Shown: positions 57,960 through 64,000 of the stretch, one piece after another
Position numbering within the stretch: the stretch's first letter is position 1
How the letters are laid out: each line of letters starts with the position of its first letter
Assembly: GCA_002007465.1 (NCBI GenBank)
Contig: LNAC01000103.1
Location: forward strand, 167,920-231,919
Origin: Ailurus styani
Lineage: Eukaryota; Chordata; Mammalia; Carnivora; Ailuridae
DNA length: 64,000 nucleotides
Direction of reading: 5' to 3'
Translations under genes and position numbers: made by a program
Notes under the pieces: model-generated
The model's input: the letters and a program-made list of their open reading frames with translations, nothing else
What the model was told of the DNA's origin: nothing
Databases searched by the model: none

Positions 57960-58985
57960 GTCTCACTGTAGTCTTGCTGATTTCACTTTCACCACTGTTT
58001 TCCAGGACACACATTATCTTGGTTCTCCTGAATTGGGGCTGCATTTTCTTAGTTTCTCTTGCTAGTTTACCTTCATCTTTCTAACCCCTAAATGTCAGAT
58101 GGTCCCAAGTCTCATTCCTAGAATCTCTTTTTATTTCTATCTGCACTCATTCTCTAACTGGTGTGCATTCTCATGACATTAAATACTGTATATAAACCCA
58201 CAGATTTCAGCTGCAATCTTAGCCACTTCCCAGAACTTTAGACTTGTGTGTCCAATCACCTACTCATCTTCATCATTTATGGGCTTAACAGGCATCTCAA
58301 GATTAAAATGTCAAAAATCTTATTTCTTATTTCCTGCCAAAGTGCTCCTCCTCCATGTTTCCCCAACCCTCCAAGTCTCAAGCTAAAAACTTTGGAATGA
58401 GCTCTGACTTGTCTTTTCTCATGCCTCATATCCAAACACTAGGGAATCCTCTTAGTTACATTTTAAAAATAAACCTACCACCCCATCATTTCTTACAACC
58501 CTACTACTTTCCACCTCAGCCACTTTGAGCCACATTATCTAACACTTGGATGTCTGTAATAATCTCTTAACTTCCCGCTGAACAACGTTTGGTGTGTATA
58601 CCACAGGGAGGGGCATCACCGGGGAGCTTGTTAGAATGCAGAATCTCAATCCTCATCCTTGATCTGGTAAAACATAATCTGCATTTTAACAAGATTCCCT
58701 GTGATTTATATGCACAATAAATTGTGAGAAAATTCATCCTAACTGCTCTCTCTGTTCCTGCTCCAGAACCTCTATAGTCCATTTTCAACACAGCAGCAAC
58801 CAGAGTAATCCTTTTAAAATTATGAGAGTGATATTCTATCCCTGCTCTGCTTAAAACCCTTCATATCTTCCTATCTTACTACAAGTAGTAGCCAAAGTTT
58901 CACAGGGGCTGATATAAGGACCAGCATACCTGGAACCTGCTACCTCTTAGCACTTAATGCCTACAACTCTCATTCACCAAGAACC
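57960..58985 (+). mobile_element. Long L2 LINE, sense strand, split by MER5A
   Basis: Longest L2 in the window. 'ttggttctcctgaattgggg', 'tgtccaatcacctactcatc', 'taacaggcatctcaagatta', 'aagtgctcctcctccatgtt' and 'tttggaatgagctctgactt' lie left of the MER5A; 'acacagcagcaaccagagta' and 'ctatccctgctctgcttaaa' lie right of it. This covers the end of the reverse-transcriptase region, with many stops. Confidence 0.85.
58573..58736 (+). mobile_element. MER5A-type hAT MITE inside L2
   Basis: 'agggaggggcatcaccgggg', 'gcttgttagaatgcagaatc', 'aatctgcattttaacaagat' and 'tgatttatatgcacaataaa' are MER5A blocks. An 8-bp TSD (58565-58572 and 58737-58744, 7/8) is the size expected for hAT. Confidence 0.82.
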
Positions 58986-59079
58986 TGTTGATTGGATATG
59001 GAAAATTTCTAACTCTTCTGGGCAATTCCTTAGCAGTCCTCTCACTATGTCTTACTTCTACAGACAGGTAACTTTACTC

Positions 59080-59340
59080 TGAATGTTGGGTTTAAGAGTC
59101 CTTAGCTTTTACAGAGATACACTGAAACACAGATGTAAAGATACAATGGCTGAGATTTGCATCAACATAATATGAGAGGAGGGGAAGCAGATATGGGTAT
59201 AGATGAAACAACATTGGCCACAAGGGAAAATGGTTGAAGGTTATAAGAAGATGCCTTATGTTTCCCTGTCAATGTTTGTCTATGTTTGAAATTTGTCATA
59301 GCCGAGTATTTCTAATGTATATACATTATACAAAAATACA
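59080..59340 (+). mobile_element. Old L1 3' UTR relic
   Basis: 'atggctgagatttgcatcaa', 'ggtatagatgaaacaacatt', 'ggccacaagggaaaatggtt' and 'tctatgtttgaaatttgtca' are the end of an old L1M 3' UTR. Confidence 0.78.
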
Positions 59341-59344
59341 AAAT

Positions 59345-59700
59345 CATTTGTTAAAATTATTTTCTTCATTTTTCCGATACCAGAATAAAATTATATGACC
59401 TCCAAGTTTAGCTCTGGTAATAACAATGAAAAAATATGCCAGAGTAATACCCTAATAATTATTGTCCATTGTGCTTATGATTTGTCTTTCCCTAGGTTTG
59501 ACTAGATTATATATCCTTGATAATGTTTCTAACAGCATATCATTTTAATGGAAGACTCTATCCCCTGTGGAATTGGGAGAAACAAATAACTATAACTACT
59601 CTGGCAGCATTAAACTTGGAGGAAACTACTATAAATAGTTTCTTCTAGAAGAGTACTGATACCCTATTATTTAATAAGCAGCATTAGAGTTTCTCATTTA
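59345..59700. other. Unclassified AT-rich stretch
   Basis: No gene or repeat recognised. Confidence 0.4.
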
Positions 59701-59709
59701 CTTGGATAT

Positions 59710-59802
59710 TTTCCTGGCACAGAGTCTGGCACATAGTAGGCAGTCAACAAGTATTAGAGGAACAAATGAATAAGACAATAAATGAATAAGTGAATAAATT
59801 AA
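59710..59802 (+). mobile_element. L2/MIR 3' end fragment with (GAAT)n
   Basis: 'ggcacagagtctggcacata' then 'gtaggcagtcaacaagtatt' and GAAT-rich repeats. Confidence 0.8.
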
Positions 59803-59804
59803 TG

Positions 59805-60677
59805 GTGGTGATTCTTAAAAATAAAATCTAATCTAGTTTTTCCAGCTGTCAAAATTGAATTATGGCAAAAATTGTCCTTTCTCAAATGATTATATCAGCA
59901 AAAGAATGTGTATTTCTCACCTGGTTAAGATTGTAACTCAATATTTGTTTTAGGCTTCATTCTCAAGATAACAGATTCTAAGGTATATATTTGCATGTAG
60001 GAGGTCTGTTGGAAAGTACATGAGAGAAAAACACTTGCAAGAGTGAAGAAATCGGAACCCAGCAAAAGGAGAAATAGAACTAGGAGAGAGTTGTGACAGA
60101 GGCTTCAGTCAATCATACCTGGAGTTTTGGAGCTGGGTGGCACTTCAGTGTCCCAAAACAAGGCAAGGGAGTCAAGCATTTAAATCTAGGGGTTTTCGTG
60201 AGATAGTTGGTGGGCTGTTTTAATCTAATTAACCCTTCATGCACCTGTCACCCAATCAGGTTTTGGTTGACACACTCAACTAACTATCAGGTAGTTGTTT
60301 ACATGGGAAAGGGTAGAGGGCTTCTTTCAGGGTAGTACAGAATAACAGAATGGTGTCTTTTTCCTTTTAAGGGTAGTTTCCTCTTAGGATGGGGGCCCCT
60401 TGCCCCTGCCTGCCTTTTTTTCAATTATCCTCCATTAGTGGGAAATCCTGTTGAGTGCTGTAATCTCTGTATATTGGTACAAGTGTATGGGAAGAAGAGT
60501 AGAAGAATTATGGTATCTCCGTAATTAGCAAAAAATTCAGTGGATTGGCAGATTGGAAGTCAGAAAGGGAAAAACAAAGGAGGAACAAAATTTGAAAAGC
60601 ACTGGAATTTCAGAAATAGGTACAAATTACACATGTTCAGTGATAGCCAACAAGGTGGAGAACAGGATTGTAGACTT
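59805..60677. other. Unclassified stretch
   Basis: No gene or named repeat. The part from about 59960 to 60460 is purine-rich and may be an unnamed LTR or old repeat. Confidence 0.35.
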
Positions 60678-60690
60678 AAAGGTTATAGGA

Positions 60691-60981
60691 CAGGTATGTG
60701 GAATTTAAGAAACAAAACAGAGGGTCATAGGGGAAGAGAGGAAAAATAAAACAAGAGGAAATCAGAGAAGGAGACAAACCATAAGAAAGTCTTAATCATA
60801 GGAAACAAAATGAGGGTTGCTGGAGGGGAGAGTATGGATATTAAGGAGGACACATGATGTAAGGAGCACTGGGTATTATATAAGACTGATGAATCATTGA
60901 CCTCTACCTCTGAAACTAATAATACATTATATGTTAATTAATTGAATTTAAATTAAAAATAAATAAAATGTCTAAATGAAA
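60691..60981 (+). mobile_element. Short carnivore L1 3' end insertion
   Basis: A 291-bp sense L1 tail: 'gtatgtggaatttaagaaac', 'gagacaaaccataagaaagt', 'gatgaatcattgacctctac' and 'aataatacattatatgttaa', ending in an A-rich tail. Perfect 13-bp TSDs at 60678-60690 and 60982-60994. The frame at 60540-60749 crosses the junction and is an artefact. Confidence 0.93.
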
Positions 60982-60994
60982 AAAGGTTATAGGA

Positions 60995-61994
60995 GAGACA
61001 TAAAACAGGAAAATTATAGTCATAGAAGAGAAACTAGTAATAAAAGGTTTTGGGGAGGAGAAAAGGAATTTTGACAGATCACGCAACACTTTCTCATAAC
61101 TTTACAGCATTGATGATCTATGACATGGGTGCCAAAACACAGAAACTGGTTGTAGAAAGTCGCTAATAATGGGGATAGAGGAAGGGAGCATAGTAAAAAG
61201 TCAAGGAGATGAGAGATGTTGGGGTGCCAGTGAAGACATCATTGATGTTAATACTGGAGGTCAAAGGGTGTTTATATGACTTCGTGGATCAGGACACTCT
61301 ATTCCCCCGAACTACTCACCATGTTGGGGTTTTACATGAGGGGGGCAACTAGTTGTGGGGGCAGATGGGCTCAGTCTTTTTTTTAACTCTGTTAAAGCAG
61401 CCAATCCAATGTTTTAATCTAATTTATTTTCTTTTAATTTATTTCTGCCCCCCTGGCAAGAGTTTTGCTTAGGGGAGATGGTGTGAAGCTAACTAATACG
61501 GAGAAATAGCTAAAAGTATTTCATTTTTTCTATTTTTTAAATTTTTTTCTATTTTGAAACAGAAATGGAAGATGAAAGCATTCATATTAAGAGTTTTGTA
61601 AGTTGAAAACAGGCTTCCTGTGAATCATGTGCAAAGTGGCTGTAAAGAACAATTCAATAGAAATGGAATTGCCAAGTCATAAGAGATCACAAATTGCTCT
61701 CAATTGGGAAGCTGAATTGATCTGTGGTCTCCACATCCACAGAGGAGGATGTTTGCTGTCCTTGGCACAATAGAACAACCCTATCCAAATCACTACATCC
61801 AATCCTCAATACATTCTTTTAAGGAACACTGACATTTTGTGCTTGTAGAGGGCAATAATGGGAGGGTACAGATGAGAAAACTAGAGTTTTTCATCTTAAA
61901 CAAGACAACTCTTGAAATAGTTCAACTGTCACCAGAGAGAAAGAGATTTGACTCAGTGCTGTAGCAGAGGGCTCTGCATATTTCATTTAATTTT
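60995..61994. other. Unclassified stretch
   Basis: No gene or named repeat between the L1 tail and the GAPDH pseudogene. A poly-T run lies near 61378. Confidence 0.35.
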
Positions 61995-62008
61995 AAAAAT
62001 CATGTTAG

Positions 62009-63263
<1,255 letters not shown>

Positions 63264-63660
63264 AAAAATCATGTTAGCTAGCTATTTTAAAATATATATA
63301 TTAAAAGACCATTCAGAACTTCAGGGGAAGATGGTGGAGTAGGAGGACCCTAAACTCAACTTGGCCCAGGGATGCAACTAGATAACATCTGTAGTGTGTA
63401 AATAACCCAGATAGTGAAATGAAGCCTGGCAGAATAGACTCTCCACAACTAAATGTAGAGAAGAGAGTAGGAAGGGCAGAGACAGCTGGGAGCTAAAAGG
63501 ACCAGCAGTGCTGTCCGTGGAAGGGAGGAACCCTGTGGGCACAGAACGCTTGAGAGAATGGGAGAGAGAAAGGCCCTTGCATCAGGACCCCAAGGCACAA
63601 GGAACCACCATAGAGAGGAAAAATCCCTGTAATATTTGGCTTTGAAAAGAAGAGGGTCCT

Positions 63661-63846
63661 GGGGCACCTGGGTGGCTCAGTGGATTAAGCCTCTGCCTTT
63701 GGCTCAGGTCATGATCTCAGGGTCCTGGGATCAAGCCCCGCATCGGGCTCCCTGCTCAGTGGGGAGCCTGCTTCATGCTCTCTCTCTGCCTGCTTGTGCT
63801 CTCTTTCTCTCTGTCAAATAAATAAATAAAATCTTTAAAAAAAAAA
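63661..63846 (+). mobile_element. Carnivore SINE (SINEC) inside L1 5' UTR
   Basis: Plus-strand copy ('ggggcacctgggtggctcag') with (AAATA)n-AAAATCTTT-A(n) tail. TSD about 10 bp (63651-63660 and 63847-63856, one mismatch). Confidence 0.96.
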
Positions 63847-63870
63847 AGAGGGCCCTAATTTCTTGAATTC

Positions 63871-64000
63871 TTTTTTTTTTTAAAAGATTTTTATTTATTT
63901 TAGGAAGAGTGAGCAAGCACAAGCAGGGGCAGGGACAGAGGGAAAAGGACAGAGAGAATCCTCAAACAGACTCCTGTGGAGCCTGCGGCAGGGCTTGATC
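63871..64000 (-). mobile_element. Carnivore SINE (SINEC), cut by the window end
   Basis: Minus-strand copy starting with its T-rich tail and 'aaagatttttatttatttta', reading into 'agcctgcggcagggcttgatc'-type body where the window ends. Confidence 0.92.

Larger units (their letters stand above)
63319..64000 (+). mobile_element. 5' end of a carnivore L1 running out of the window
   Basis: 'cttcaggggaagatggtgga' then 'gtaggaggaccctaaactca' is the typical start of a carnivore L1 5' UTR, followed by 'gcaactagataacatctgta' and 'gaaggaaccaccatagag'-like blocks. Most L1 copies are 5'-truncated, so an intact 5' start suggests a long element continuing beyond 64000. SINEs at 63661-63846 and 63871-64000 interrupt its 5' UTR. 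Confidence 0.8.

Overview
The window looks like draft genomic DNA from a carnivoran mammal, probably an arctoid (mustelid, seal or bear group). The main evidence is 22 copies of the tRNA-derived carnivore SINE (SINEC/Can-SINE), recognised by a head of the type GGCGCCTGGGTGGCTCAGT and an (AAATA)n-AAAATCTT-A(n) tail. L1 3' ends of carnivore type also occur, alongside mammal-wide L2, MIR, MLT1, MER5A, Tigger and Charlie relics. The sequence is AT-rich and has three assembly gaps: single N at 37975 and 41121, and 208 N at 44679-44886.

No functional protein-coding gene could be recognised. The only clear gene-derived sequence is a near full-length processed GAPDH pseudogene (about 62009-63263) with target-site duplications, frameshifts, stops and loss of the catalytic cysteine. 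Nearly all open frames in the window are chance frames or lie in repeats. One stretch (10360-10550) looks like an exon with good splice-site matches, but I do not recognise its product.

Layout. 1-5 kb: MIR, L2 and old L1 remnants with one SINE. 5.4-7.3 kb: SINE, then a minus-strand L1 3' end carrying another SINE. 7.7-17 kb: sparse old MIR/L2 and unclassified DNA. 17.3-18.2 kb: a MER5A relic split by a SINE, then a second SINE. 20.8-23.8 kb: a five-event nest (an old L2 split by an MLT1 LTR, a SINE and an L1, the L1 itself split by two SINEs). 24-35 kb: SINEs, MIRs, a 136-bp local duplication, an L1 insertion, a HAL1/L1-like relic. 35.5-36.0 kb: an intact-ended solo MLT1 LTR. 37.6-41.3 kb: SINEs, an assembly duplication, and a nearly complete but decayed hAT-Charlie DNA transposon with recognisable transposase. 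42-45 kb: L2, MIRs, a CCTT microsatellite holding the large gap. 45.1-47.8 kb: a repeat-poor stretch. 48-59 kb: SINEs, L2s, a Tigger element nested in a MIR, a MaLR-type LTR. 60.7-63.3 kb: an L1 tail insertion and the GAPDH pseudogene. From 63.3 kb to the end: the 5' end of an L1 running out of the window, with two SINEs in it.

The elements do not work together as a pathway. The window reads as neutral intergenic or deep intronic DNA that records layers of retrotransposition, and it gives a relative timeline through nesting. Repeat family names come from remembered consensus features, not from a database search; boundaries without target-site duplications are approximate.
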